Shown piece by piece: positions 1 through 8,372 of a DNA stretch of 64,000 nt. Source of the stretch: Oceanobacillus luteolus (GTDB lineage: Bacteria; Bacillota; Bacilli; Bacillales; Amphibacillaceae); the NCBI RefSeq assembly GCF_023715655.1, contig NZ_JAMBON010000003.1:62001-126000 (forward strand), given 5' to 3'. The notes under the pieces are model-generated. The model worked only from the letters and a program-made list of their open reading frames with translations. It made no database searches and was not told the origin of the DNA. The translations under genes and the position numbers were made by a program. How positions within the stretch are numbered: the stretch's first letter is position 1; every line of letters begins with the position of its first letter.

Positions 1-704
1 TCGAATCTTTCCCATTATTCGGTTATGATCTCAATGATTATAACGAACTTTTTGAAGAGCATATGAATCTACTTTTAAAAGCAAATAAAAATGAAGTGGT
101 TTCGTGGAATGGTAAGTTCCGTCCATCCTTCCAGGAGGGTCAAATCGCTCCTCGTCCATTACAAGAACAGCTACCTATTTGGATTGGCGTTGGCGGGACA
201 CCTGATAGTGCTGCTAGGGCCGGAAGATTAGGAGTAGGTATGGCTCTAGCAATACTTGGAGGAGACCCGATGCGCTTTAAACCACTCGTTGATATCTATC
301 ACGAAGCGGGTGAGCAGGCAGGACATCATCCTGATATATTAAAAGTTGCAGTAACAGGACATACGTATGTTGGGGAAACGACAGAAAAAGCAAAAGAAGA
401 ATTTTACCCATACTATTCGAATTACTGGAATTATATAAGTAAACAACGCGGTTCCTATATGAGGATGAGTCGAGAAGATTTTGAAGCCGCAGCAGCTCCT
501 TCAACTGCTTTATTTGTAGGAAGCTCAGACCAAGTGGTGGAGAAGATTCTCAAACAACATGAGCTATTTGGTCATACTCGATTTATTGCACAAGTGGACA
601 TCGGCGGACTGCCGTTTGATAAAGTCGCAAAGAATATTGAAAGAATAGCGACTGAAGTGATGCCTAAATTAAAAAAATATATTGGAGCTGAAAAAGCACG
701 CTAA
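1..704 (+). CDS. LLM-class flavin-dependent oxidoreductase, 3' part (5' end outside window)
   Basis: This is the C-terminal part of a luciferase-like (bacterial LLM family) monooxygenase, a TIM-barrel enzyme that uses reduced flavin. The reading frame is open from the first bases (...LFGYDLNDYNELFEEH) through an internal ATG at position 63, so the true start lies before the window. The family-typical stretch PLQEQLPIWIGVGGTPDSAA and the following GVGMALAILGG match the conserved barrel region where substrate-binding loops sit. The end, with KNIERIATEVMPKLKKY, is the usual C-terminal helix. A terminator overlaps the stop codon. The substrate cannot be told from sequence; members act on alkanals, sulfonates or other small molecules. 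Confidence 0.85.
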   Translation, partial: ESFPLFGYDLNDYNELFEEHMNLLLKANKNEVVSWNGKFRPSFQEGQIAPRPLQEQLPIWIGVGGTPDSAARAGRLGVGMALAILGGDPMRFKPLVDIYHEAGEQAGHHPDILKVAVTGHTYVGETTEKAKEEFYPYYSNYWNYISKQRGSYMRMSREDFEAAAAPSTALFVGSSDQVVEKILKQHELFGHTRFIAQVDIGGLPFDKVAKNIERIATEVMPKLKKYIGAEKAR

Positions 705-733
705 TTTCTCCCCAGAAATTAGTGTGTTTTTTA
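697..733 (+). terminator. Rho-independent terminator of the monooxygenase gene
   Basis: The arms CTAATTTCT and AGAAATTAG are separated by CCCC, with an extra CAC/GTG pair outside, and are followed by a run of six T. The stop codon TAA lies in the left arm. Confidence 0.85.
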
Positions 734-787
734 TTAACATTGTGATTGAATGGATGTAAGCGATAAATGTACTGGGGGAGTATGTGT

Positions 788-1282
788 ATGGAGATGGATA
801 TTTTTATTGACTTTAAAAATTATTCGCGAGAGTCTTCAGTATTCAAGAGAACTGCAGCCCGGGCAATCATTTCGAAAGAGGAAAAGTATCTACTGCTCAC
901 AAGTAAGTTCGGTGATTGTAAATTTCCTGGTGGCGGTGTAGAAGAAGGGGAAACACTGATAGATACATTAATCCGGGAAGTCCGTGAAGAAACAGGATTT
1001 CAAATATTGACAGATTCAATCAGGAAGTATGGAGTTACATTGGAAAAAAGAAGAGGAAAACAAGCAGATGTGATGATAATGGATTCTCATTATTACTTTT
1101 GTAGGATTGGTCATGATGTGGTAGAAAAAATGCTTGATCCATATGAAGAGGAGTACGACTATCAGAACGAATGGATGCCACTGGAGGAAGCGTTAGTAAG
1201 GAATAAACAAAAAGTAGATTTGGACGCTTGTCCATGGATTGTTCGAGATATCGAAGTAATGGAGAGATTATTACAAAAGTAG
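788..1282 (+). CDS. NUDIX hydrolase
   Basis: A NUDIX pyrophosphohydrolase of 164 aa. The Nudix box is complete: GGVEEGETLIDTLIREV followed by REETGF gives G-x5-E-x7-R-E-V-x-E-E-x-G-F, which binds the catalytic metal. I chose ATG 788 because the ribosome site GGGGGAG (774-780) lies 7 bases upstream. The longer reading from 767 would put that site inside the coding sequence. The tail ends in DLDACPWIVRDIEVMERLL. The gene is monocistronic, with no terminator visible before the next promoter. The nucleotide substrate is unknown; family members hydrolyse NDP-sugars, oxidised nucleotides or similar compounds. Confidence 0.88.
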   Translation: MEMDIFIDFKNYSRESSVFKRTAARAIISKEEKYLLLTSKFGDCKFPGGGVEEGETLIDTLIREVREETGFQILTDSIRKYGVTLEKRRGKQADVMIMDSHYYFCRIGHDVVEKMLDPYEEEYDYQNEWMPLEEALVRNKQKVDLDACPWIVRDIEVMERLLQK

Positions 1283-1324
1283 AAAATAATTATCATTCCG
1301 TTTAGAAATTTCTTATCTGGGAAT
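1281..1324 (+). promoter_or_regulatory. Candidate SigB promoter and Fur-like box before the stress gene
   Basis: GTTTAG (1300-1305), 13 bases, then GGGAAT (1319-1324) fits the SigB pattern GTTTAA-N13/15-GGGTAT with one mismatch in each element. AGAAAATAATTATCA (1281-1295), overlapping the NUDIX stop codon, matches 12 of 14 fixed bases of the Fur box TGATAATNATTATCA. Function is inferred from pattern only. Confidence 0.5.
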
Positions 1325-1386
1325 ATAACCTACACGCACCACACTGAGTATATCTCAGTTAGATCAATCTAACAGGAGGTTATATC

Positions 1387-2310
1387 ATGGCTAAGAAAGT
1401 TATCGGTATTTATGATACAGAAGCAGAAGTGATGGACGTCGTAAGTAAATTGGAGAATGCGGGATATGCACCTGAAGATATTACTTTGATTGCGAAAAAT
1501 AGTGAACAGTCTTCCTGGTTATGGAACGAGACGAATTATGATACAACAACGACAGATGATTTATCATCTTATGGTAAAGAGGATTCTTTTTGGGAAAAAG
1601 TCAAAGACTTCTTTAAGGGTGACCTCACAGAAGATAATTACAATGAAGCCGGTGGATTTGTAGACCGTTTCACCGGTTATGGTCTGTCTGATACAGAAGC
1701 GGAAAAGTATAATGATGAAGTGCAACTCGGCAGGATTATTGTTCTTGCTCCAGATGATTATAATGAAACATTGAACACTACTGGTGTAACAAGTGACTTC
1801 AACTCAGATGTGGAGCGAAACACGGAGCGTAAGATGAAACTGCGTGAAGAAGAACTCGATATTGACAAACGGGAAGTATCCGCTGGAGAAGTGGAAGTTA
1901 AAAAAGAAGTGCACGAAGATATTCAGCAAGTTGATGTTCCAGTAACTCGGGAAGAGATTTACGTGGAAAGAAAACCTGTTAATGAAGAGGATCCATTTGA
2001 TGCTGATCATCGAATGGAAGATGAAACAATTCGTGTTCCTCTTAAAGAAGAGGAAATTGAAGTTAGGAAACGGCCAATTGTAAGGGAAGAAGTAGAAATT
2101 GGTAAAAAGCGGGTGCAAGATACTGAAGAAGTTTTCGACTCAGTGAAACGTGAAGAACTAGATGTTGATATGGAAAATAGAAGGGACAAGTCCCAGCAAT
2201 CCAGAGAGTTGGATACAGTTTTTATGGAAGATGAAGATCAACTTGAAAAACGCAACCGTCAATCTCAAAGAAATTGGCTCTTAGATGATGATGAAGATAA
2301 TCGTCTGTAA
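1387..2310 (+). CDS. ysnF: General stress protein with GSP17M (YflT) and DUF2382 (YsnF) domains
   Basis: A 307-aa soluble, highly charged protein. Residues 1-130 (KKVIGIYDTEAEVMDVVSKL, later IIVLAPDDY) form the general stress protein 17M/YflT-like domain. Residues about 145-260 are a YsnF/AvaK DUF2382 domain with its repeated amphipathic strands (KLREEELDIDKREVSAGEVE, VPVTREEIYVERKPV, IRVPLKEEEIEVRKRPIV). Proteins of this type belong to the SigB general stress regulon in Bacillus, which agrees with the SigB-like promoter just upstream. The ribosome site AGGAGGT (1375-1381) sets the start. The biochemical function is unknown; a structural or protective role is commonly assumed. A strong bidirectional terminator follows. 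Confidence 0.85.
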   Translation: MAKKVIGIYDTEAEVMDVVSKLENAGYAPEDITLIAKNSEQSSWLWNETNYDTTTTDDLSSYGKEDSFWEKVKDFFKGDLTEDNYNEAGGFVDRFTGYGLSDTEAEKYNDEVQLGRIIVLAPDDYNETLNTTGVTSDFNSDVERNTERKMKLREEELDIDKREVSAGEVEVKKEVHEDIQQVDVPVTREEIYVERKPVNEEDPFDADHRMEDETIRVPLKEEEIEVRKRPIVREEVEIGKKRVQDTEEVFDSVKREELDVDMENRRDKSQQSRELDTVFMEDEDQLEKRNRQSQRNWLLDDDEDNRL

Positions 2311-2319
2311 ATGATATTT

Positions 2320-2361
2320 AAAAAAGGGAGCAGCTGTATATTTTGCAGCTGCCCCTTTTTT
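2320..2361. terminator. Bidirectional terminator between stress gene and ABC permease
   Basis: AAAAAGGG..CAGCTG pairs with CAGCTG..CCCTTTTT, giving U-runs in both directions. It serves the rightward stress gene and the leftward ABC permease. Confidence 0.85.
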
Positions 2362-2363
2362 AA

Positions 2364-3953
2364 TTATCCGGTAATATCTCTTCTACTATAGCTAGTGAAG
2401 CCAAGTACAATTAGTATTATAGCTGTTATACTTAAGGCGATTACTGTTATCCAATCCATATTTTCCACTGGAATAGCTGGGATGTAACCAAAGGGGGATA
2501 AATTTTCAACCCAGTCGGGGAACTGAAGTAATCCGCCAAGGTAATTAATAATGAAAGAAGTTGCGATGTATAACCAAATCAGACTTGTAAATCGGGGTAG
2601 TACTCCAATTAAAAGAACTGCTAGACCAAGCATTACGAGTACTGCGGGGAAATATACTAAGGCAGCTCGATATATAATCACAAAGGAAAATCCTTCTTCC
2701 ATCACCGCCTCTGCTGCCATCCATAATCCAGAGGCAGTTAAAGATAGCATGATGAAGGCATTGATTATTGCTACAAGTAGATAGCTGGCCATTAATTTCG
2801 TACGAGATACAGGAGTGGCGAGTACGTGCTCCGTTCGATTTTTCCGCTCTTCGCCAATTAATTTATTCATATTCATAACTGGTGGAATACAAGCTAAAAT
2901 AGCCATAACAAGCATTAGCATCGGAATGAATTGTTCTGTTAATGTATAGCCTTCTTTTTCAATCAGCATCTTTTCAAGTAATTCATTACCTTGGAAAAAA
3001 GATTCTAAATCTCCCATGACGGACCCATAGGACATCCCAAGGACAAACAATCCAATTGCCCAGCTAATAGATGCAGTTCGTGTAATCCGAAGTACAAAAC
3101 CGATAGGGTTTCCAAGAAACCTGGAAGCATGCTTCCTTCCATTGCGGGTCCCAATTAAAGCCGCACCACCATCACGGACGGCATTCAGATAATTTGCCAA
3201 TAAAAATAAAACCATAGAAAATCCGAGGAGTAAAAGAATCGGCCACCAATTATTATTGGAATAGACTTCCGTACGAGTTACTAAACCTAATGGTGATAAT
3301 AACGATAAAGATTCATTAGTAACATCTCCAACCGCGCGAATTAAATAAGCGAGAAGAAGAACGGCGATGGATAATCCTGTTGCACCACGCCCGCTTGCAA
3401 CGATTTGGTTGAAGATTGCGGCCGTACCAGTGAAAAAAATTCCGGTTGCTCCAAGACTTGCTCCATACAATAATGAACCTTCCAAATCCATACTTTCCAA
3501 TCCTAAAGCATATAGACCAGTAGCAGTTACGAACGCTAAAATAATGTTGACTATAACTAAAGTAATGAGGACTGCATTCAGATTCGCTAGCCTGCCGACA
3601 GGAAGGGCAAGGATTAATTCCGAAAGACCATCTTCTTCCTCAGCTCTTATATGACGGGTAACGATTAGTATACTCATCAATCCGACAACAATGGCTGTGA
3701 AAAGTAACATATTATGAGTCGTCATTGCACCAAGTGTATAATTTTCCACATCACCTGGACCGACCATCGCGGTCATCGCAGGATTGGCCATTGTTTCAGC
3801 CATCACATCCCGCTCGTCTTGTGTGGGAAACATATCATCCAACGCGACAGGAATCATCCATGTAAAAAAGGTGATTCCGATCAACCAAAGCGGTATCCGG
3901 ATTTTATTCCTTTTTATCATGAAACGGATCAGCGTATTTGATTTTTCAAGCAT
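2364..3953 (-). CDS. ABC exporter permease, polyketide/multidrug type
   Basis: A 529-aa membrane protein with about 12 predicted transmembrane segments in two similar halves, as in the TetR-linked exporters annotated as polyketide antibiotic exporters (ABC-2 superfamily). I chose ATG 3953 (MLEKSNTLIRFMIKRNK) rather than 3992. It overlaps the upstream ATPase gene by 8 bases (ATGCTTGA), the usual coupled arrangement, and GGGGG lies 9 bases upstream. It pairs with the ATPase at 3946-4860 to form a full exporter. The substrate is unknown; drugs, peptides or lipids are possible. Control is probably by the divergent TetR protein. Confidence 0.85.
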   Translation of the reverse strand: MLEKSNTLIRFMIKRNKIRIPLWLIGITFFTWMIPVALDDMFPTQDERDVMAETMANPAMTAMVGPGDVENYTLGAMTTHNMLLFTAIVVGLMSILIVTRHIRAEEEDGLSELILALPVGRLANLNAVLITLVIVNIILAFVTATGLYALGLESMDLEGSLLYGASLGATGIFFTGTAAIFNQIVASGRGATGLSIAVLLLAYLIRAVGDVTNESLSLLSPLGLVTRTEVYSNNNWWPILLLLGFSMVLFLLANYLNAVRDGGAALIGTRNGRKHASRFLGNPIGFVLRITRTASISWAIGLFVLGMSYGSVMGDLESFFQGNELLEKMLIEKEGYTLTEQFIPMLMLVMAILACIPPVMNMNKLIGEERKNRTEHVLATPVSRTKLMASYLLVAIINAFIMLSLTASGLWMAAEAVMEEGFSFVIIYRAALVYFPAVLVMLGLAVLLIGVLPRFTSLIWLYIATSFIINYLGGLLQFPDWVENLSPFGYIPAIPVENMDWITVIALSITAIILIVLGFTSYSRRDITG

Positions 3954-4860
3954 TAGGATGCGCCCCCACATCAGTTGATTGTTTATTTTCATAATGTCGC
4001 ATGAATAAATCTTCTAATGTCGGCGGAGCACTTTCCAACTTTTTGATGCCAAACTGGCTTATATGTCTGATTACGGAATCGATTTTGTCTGCATCAACTT
4101 GAAAACTGAGAGTAAGATCGTTCTGATTTAGTTCATAAACCCCAGAAAACGCTTGTAAATCAGTCACCCTCTGCTTCGTCTCTACAAGAAGATGTGTGCG
4201 AGTGAGATGCCTTAATTCATTTAGGGTTCCTGATTCAATAATTTTTCCTTGCCGAATAATACCTACCCGATCACAAAGCTTTTCGACCTCAGATAAAATA
4301 TGGCTGGAAAGCAGTACTGTTTTACCGGCATCTTTTACCTCTTGCACATATTCCTGAAATACCTGTTCCATAAGTGGATCCAGTCCTGAAGTAGGTTCGT
4401 CAAAAATAAAAAGTTCAGCATCAGAAGCAAATGCCGCCACTAAGGCCACCTTTTGCCGGTTTCCTTTGGAATAGGTGCCACATTTTTTTGATGGATTAAG
4501 AGAAAATCTTTCTAATAATTCTTCTCGCTTCTTTGTCCGTTTTCCACCCCTGAGATCAGTGAATAAATCAATTACTTCACCACCAGTTAAATTTGGCCAG
4601 AGATTGACGTCCCCAGGTACATAGGCCAGTCGTTTATGAATCTCCACAGCGTCACGCCAAGCATCTTTACCAAAAATTTCTGCTTTACCTTCTGTCGCTT
4701 TCATAATTCCTAATAATATTCGGATCGTTGTCGATTTACCGGCACCGTTTGGACCGATGAAACCGTAAATTTCCCCCTTATTTAGTTCCATGTCCACACC
4801 ATTTAATGCGGAAAATTTTCCAAAACGTTTACGAAGCTTCTCGACTTTAATTATAGACAT
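3946..4860 (-). CDS. ABC transporter ATP-binding protein of the TetR-linked exporter
   Basis: A 304-aa ATPase. Walker A GPNGAGKST (about 37-45), a signature variant YSKGNRQKVAL (family LSGGQ replaced by YSKGN), Walker B LFIFDEPTSGLD and switch histidine LSSHILSEVEKLCDRVG are all present, so it should hydrolyse ATP. The C-terminal 80 residues form the regulatory extension found in drug-exporter ATPases of the CcmA type. It is first in a two-gene operon with the permease (8-base overlap) and divergent from the TetR gene. The 152-base intergenic region carries candidate operator repeats. Confidence 0.9.
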   Translation of the reverse strand: MSIIKVEKLRKRFGKFSALNGVDMELNKGEIYGFIGPNGAGKSTTIRILLGIMKATEGKAEIFGKDAWRDAVEIHKRLAYVPGDVNLWPNLTGGEVIDLFTDLRGGKRTKKREELLERFSLNPSKKCGTYSKGNRQKVALVAAFASDAELFIFDEPTSGLDPLMEQVFQEYVQEVKDAGKTVLLSSHILSEVEKLCDRVGIIRQGKIIESGTLNELRHLTRTHLLVETKQRVTDLQAFSGVYELNQNDLTLSFQVDADKIDSVIRHISQFGIKKLESAPPTLEDLFMRHYENKQSTDVGAHPNA

Positions 4861-4881
4861 GAGCTTCCTCTCCTCTTTGAC

Positions 4882-4958
4882 AATATAGTTTTGAAATATT
4901 TTATCTCTTATAGTTCATAATATATAAAAATAAACGTGGATGCAATAGTTTTGAACTA
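4882..4958. promoter_or_regulatory. Candidate TetR operator repeats in divergent promoter region
   Basis: ATAGTTTTGAA occurs twice (4885-4895 and 4945-4955, the second with AATAGTTTTGAACTA context). The second copy is a clean 5-3-5 palindrome, TAGTT-TTG-AACTA (4946-4958). A related TATAGTTCATAATATA lies between them. Placement between exporter and regulator suggests autoregulation. Confidence 0.45.
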
Positions 4959-5012
4959 AATTGATTGTTATATTTCAAAAATTTTATTAAACTATGGTTG
5001 AGGTGAATAGGG

Positions 5013-5597
5013 ATGAACGGCTTTGAACGAAGAAAAGAATTGAAGAAAAATAATATTTTAGAGGCTGCTTTATCGTTGTTTCTTAAACATGGTTTCCACA
5101 AAGTATCTATTGCGGAGATTGCTAAAGAAGCAGACGTATCACAGGTGACGATATACAATTACTTCGAGAGTAAAGATAATTTAATCCAGAAGGTAATCAT
5201 CTATTATGTAAATAAAATTTGGAATGAGTATGAACAATTATTTAATAGTGATATGCCATTTCCGGAAAAGGTAAAAACAATTATTTTCGAGAAGGCATTG
5301 GTGGCAAATCAGATTAATGAAGAATTCTTTGAGCATTTTATGAAGGAATATATAAAGGAAGATAATTATATTATGGAGTTTTATAATGAGGTAGCTTTGC
5401 CGCGATTTCTTGAATTATTTGAAGATGGGAAGCAGCAAGGATATGTCGATCAAAGTGTTTCCGATGAAGCTATTTTATTATATATCCAGATGTTTGCTGA
5501 TTATATGCGACGGGAAGGTATGGAAAAAACAGCTTTGCCGCTGACTGAAGATCTTACTAAGCTTTTCTTCTATGGATTATCTGGGAAAAGTGAGTAG
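5013..5597 (+). CDS. TetR/AcrR family transcriptional regulator
   Basis: A 194-aa regulator. The N-terminal HTH is typical: KNNILEAALSLFLKHGFHKV, then SIAEIAKEADVSQVTIYNYF and ESKDNLIQKVI (residues 10-60). The remainder is an all-helical ligand-binding domain. It is divergent from the ABC exporter genes, so it most likely represses them until a ligand binds. The start ATG has GAGGTGA upstream. There is no clear terminator after it; about 170 bases follow before the ribA-type operon. Confidence 0.9.
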   Translation: MNGFERRKELKKNNILEAALSLFLKHGFHKVSIAEIAKEADVSQVTIYNYFESKDNLIQKVIIYYVNKIWNEYEQLFNSDMPFPEKVKTIIFEKALVANQINEEFFEHFMKEYIKEDNYIMEFYNEVALPRFLELFEDGKQQGYVDQSVSDEAILLYIQMFADYMRREGMEKTALPLTEDLTKLFFYGLSGKSE

Positions 5598-5639
5598 TGG
5601 CTTGGCGGTATCCTCTCCATAGAATCTGGGTCAATCAGT

Positions 5640-5755
5640 TTTCACGTACTTGTCATATGTTATTAGATAGAACTTTTTAATAAAAGTCTTTAATTTCGAG
5701 AAAGATAAATTGAAGCAAATTATAAATTTCACTATACTAAAGTATGTACGTGAAA
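5640..5755 (+). promoter_or_regulatory. Inverted repeats in the leader of the ribA-ribD operon
   Basis: TTTCACGTAC (5640-5649) is repeated in inverted orientation as GTACGTGAAA (5746-5755), next to the ribosome site. Just before the second arm is the palindrome ATACT-AA-AGTAT (5734-5745). No FMN riboswitch (RFN element) is visible. These could be operator half-sites or a long-range hairpin. Confidence 0.35.
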
Positions 5756-5769
5756 GGAGATAATAAAAT

Positions 5770-6525
5770 ATGGCGCCATTAAAAGTTGAATCAAAAGCTT
5801 TTTCGCTATTAAAAGATAAAATAAAATTAATCAAGAAAGACGGTAAGGCCATATATTTAGTCGGACCGATCCAGCTTCCGGTCAATTTATATGGGGAAAC
5901 AGTCGTGTTTCAATGGTATTGCTGGTTGAATTATGACGAGGTTACCGAGGATTATGAAAAAATCATCGACAATCTTGCATCTTCAAACCTTGCAGAATAC
6001 CAGCAGTCGAGTGTGCTTGTCTATGGTGATTTTGAAAATGCCGATGATGCATTGATTCGTTTCCATTCCATTTGTCACACGGGTGATATTTTTGGGAGCA
6101 AGCGTTGTGACTGTGGATTCCAATTAAAAGAATCGATGAAGAAAATCAAGGAACATGGTGTTGGGGCATTATTCTACTTAGCAAACCACGAGGGGCGTGG
6201 CATCGGTTTATTTAGTAAAGCGATGGCTTATGTACTTCAGGAAAATGGTTTTGATACGGTTGAAGCGAATGAAAGTCTTGGTTTCGATAATGATTTACGT
6301 AACTATGATGATGCAATTGCTGTCCTTAAAACGTTAAGATTAAAACCAGTTACCTTGATTACAAATAATCCAAATAAATTGGAAGCATTAAAGACTTCAG
6401 GAATGGTCCTTGCCGGTAGAACCCCACTATGGGGCGATGTTTCGGAATACAACAAAAAGTATCTGGAAACGAAAATTGAAAAATCCGGGCATCTAGAATC
6501 GGAAGGAACATGCCCAAATGACTAA
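5770..6525 (+). CDS. ribA: GTP cyclohydrolase II (RibA-like)
   Basis: A 251-aa protein of the GTP cyclohydrolase II family, which opens GTP to 2,5-diamino-6-ribosylamino-pyrimidinone phosphate, the first step to riboflavin. The zinc ligands are intact in CHTGDIFGSKRCDC (C-x10-C-x-C, about 103-116), as are EGRGIGL and the GTP-binding end VTLITNNPNKLEALK. Oddities: the N-terminal part is about 40 residues longer than E. coli RibA, and the segment before EGRGIGL reads YLANH instead of the common YLRQ, with one extra residue. No DHBP synthase domain is attached. Its gene overlaps ribD by 8 bases. Confidence 0.85.
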   Translation: MAPLKVESKAFSLLKDKIKLIKKDGKAIYLVGPIQLPVNLYGETVVFQWYCWLNYDEVTEDYEKIIDNLASSNLAEYQQSSVLVYGDFENADDALIRFHSICHTGDIFGSKRCDCGFQLKESMKKIKEHGVGALFYLANHEGRGIGLFSKAMAYVLQENGFDTVEANESLGFDNDLRNYDDAIAVLKTLRLKPVTLITNNPNKLEALKTSGMVLAGRTPLWGDVSEYNKKYLETKIEKSGHLESEGTCPND

Positions 6526-7627
6526 TCATGAAGTTTATATGGATCTTGCATTAGATAATGCAAGGGCTATGAAAGGACAGACTGATCCTAATCCTCTTGT
6601 AGGATCAGTTATTGTGAACGATAACAGGATTGTAGGCGTAGGCACTCATTTAAAAGCAGGAGAGCCCCACGCAGAGATACATGCTTTAAGAATGGCTGGT
6701 GAATTGGCAAAGGGTGGGACGATTTATGTAACTCTTGAGCCTTGTTCCCATCATGGCAGAACCGGTCCTTGTGCGGAAGCGATAGTAAAAGCGGGAATTA
6801 AAAAAGCAGTCATCGCCACTTTGGATCCCAATCCATTAGTAGCAGGTAACGGTGTAAAAATACTAAAGGATGCTGGCATAGAGGTCATTACTGGAGTAAG
6901 GCAAGCTGAAGCGTGGAAAATGAATGAAGTCTTCAATAAATTTATTGTAGAGAAGAAACCATTCATTACGCTGAAAGCTGGAATTACACTTGACGGTAAG
7001 GTGGCATCCCATAGTTATAACAGTAAATGGATCACCTCGGAGGAAGCAAGGCATGATGTCCATCATTTACGGAATGAAAATATGGCAATCCTGGTAGGCA
7101 TTAATACTGCATTGAAAGATAACCCAGCACTCACCACTAGAATACCAAATGGTAGAAATCCAATTCGTGTCGTTTTAGACTCTACATTGAAGCTCCCTCT
7201 GGATTATCAACTCGTTACAGACAACGAAGCCGAAACCTGGATATTTACGAGCAGGAGATTCGATGAACAAAAAAAACAACAATTAGAAGAAATCGGTATC
7301 AAAGTTTTTGTAACGAAAAGTCAGGAACATGTTGATCCGGTTGAAGTTGTAGAGGTATTGGGAGAGAATGGCGTTTCTTCTTTAATTATTGAAGGTGGGG
7401 GCAATGTAAATGCTTCGTTCCTGGAGCATAAGTTGATTGATAAAGTCGTCCTCTATATTGCGCCAAAGCTTATCGGTGGTAAGGATGCACCGACATTTCT
7501 TGAAGGCGCAGGAATTGAGCTGATGAAGGATGCAATTGAATTAACTGACACTCAAATGTTGCCTGTCGGAAAAGATTTTAAATTTATAGGTTACCCGAAA
7601 TATAATGAACCGAGGGATGCTTCATGA
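6518..7627 (+). CDS. ribD: Bifunctional riboflavin deaminase/reductase RibD
   Basis: A 369-aa protein. The N-terminal deaminase domain carries the zinc site HAEIHA plus PCSHHGRTGPC (residues about 48-85). The C-terminal reductase domain begins around KPFITLKAGITLDGKVA and contains the NADPH-binding ILVGINTALKDNPALTTR and the IIEGGGNVNASF loop. It carries out the second and third riboflavin steps, deamination and ribose reduction. It is translationally coupled to ribA upstream (8-base overlap) and to a HAD phosphatase downstream (ATGA overlap). ribE and ribH are absent, which is unusual for a RibD locus in Bacillus. Confidence 0.92.
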   Translation: MTNHEVYMDLALDNARAMKGQTDPNPLVGSVIVNDNRIVGVGTHLKAGEPHAEIHALRMAGELAKGGTIYVTLEPCSHHGRTGPCAEAIVKAGIKKAVIATLDPNPLVAGNGVKILKDAGIEVITGVRQAEAWKMNEVFNKFIVEKKPFITLKAGITLDGKVASHSYNSKWITSEEARHDVHHLRNENMAILVGINTALKDNPALTTRIPNGRNPIRVVLDSTLKLPLDYQLVTDNEAETWIFTSRRFDEQKKQQLEEIGIKVFVTKSQEHVDPVEVVEVLGENGVSSLIIEGGGNVNASFLEHKLIDKVVLYIAPKLIGGKDAPTFLEGAGIELMKDAIELTDTQMLPVGKDFKFIGYPKYNEPRDAS

Positions 7628-8202
7628 AGTTTGGTTTTGATATAGATGACACATTGATAAATTTGCGGGAACATGCTTTTAAAATTTATAAGAAGAAACT
7701 GAAGAAAGATCTGTCATCGGATATATTCCATGCCTTAAAACGGGTGGAAATCCATGAACCATTTGGATTGACGGATGAAGAAGGAAAAGCCATGTGGGTA
7801 AGCTCATTGGAAGAGATCTATTATACGGATTGTCCAGCGTATCCAGGTGCTGTTGAGACGTTGCTTGAATTGGAAAAGGAAGGTCATGAGATTTATTATA
7901 TTACAGCAAGACCCAAGGTACATGGAATACGAAGCAGGGAATGGATGAAACAACAAGGTTTCCCGGTAAAAGATGAAAACTTTTTCTATGGTATGCAGGA
8001 TCATGAAAAGATAAAAATAATCGAGACATTGGATTTGGACTATTATATTGATGACAAACCAGCTGTCTTAAACACACTTACACATACCTCTACCCATTTG
8101 ATGATTATGGATCAATCATATAATCGAGAATCAGCGATTGAACGGTTAGAAAACTGGTATGATTTTCGATCGTTAATATCGATGAAAGAGAACACACGAT
8201 GA
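7624..8202 (+). CDS. HAD-superfamily phosphatase, 5'-nucleotidase (NT5C/YqfW-like)
   Basis: A 192-aa HAD phosphatase. The nucleophile motif is FGFDIDDTL (Asp6 and Asp8), the second motif is YYITARP and the third is DYYIDDKPAVL. The overall shape resembles the PF06941 5'(3')-deoxyribonucleotidase group. The start overlaps the ribD stop by 4 bases (ATGA), so it is co-translated with ribA and ribD. Riboflavin synthesis needs a HAD phosphatase to dephosphorylate 5-amino-6-ribitylamino-uracil phosphate, and that is the step right after RibD, so this protein is a plausible candidate. That role is inferred from context only; general nucleotidase activity is the alternative. Confidence 0.75.
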   Translation: MKFGFDIDDTLINLREHAFKIYKKKLKKDLSSDIFHALKRVEIHEPFGLTDEEGKAMWVSSLEEIYYTDCPAYPGAVETLLELEKEGHEIYYITARPKVHGIRSREWMKQQGFPVKDENFFYGMQDHEKIKIIETLDLDYYIDDKPAVLNTLTHTSTHLMIMDQSYNRESAIERLENWYDFRSLISMKENTR

Positions 8203-8223
8203 TTTGGATCGTGTGTTTTTTTC
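8191..8223 (+). terminator. Terminator of the ribA-ribD-HAD operon
   Basis: AACACACGAT, a 7-base loop, then ATCGTGTGTT followed by a T-run. The left arm overlaps the last codons of the HAD gene. Confidence 0.9.
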
Positions 8224-8372
8224 TTGATTAGCGAAGTATATTTCCATTTCAACTGAAAAAATGAGTGAAATAGTAATTACATCCTAAATGCCTAGTTTAT
8301 TTTGATATAATAGAATGAGTTATAATGCTTTAGTTATAGTATAATAGTTTTGTATAGGTGACAGGGGGCCAC

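Noticed and set aside
1804..2118. 104-codon frame opposite the YsnF-like gene
   Set aside because: It is Phe/Asn-rich and arises from the Glu/Lys-rich codons of the real gene; no start signals.
5597..5769. FMN (RFN) riboswitch before ribA
   Set aside because: None of the conserved RFN segments (such as GGGGCAGGGTGAAATTCC-like and ACCGGCGGT-like) can be found in the leader.
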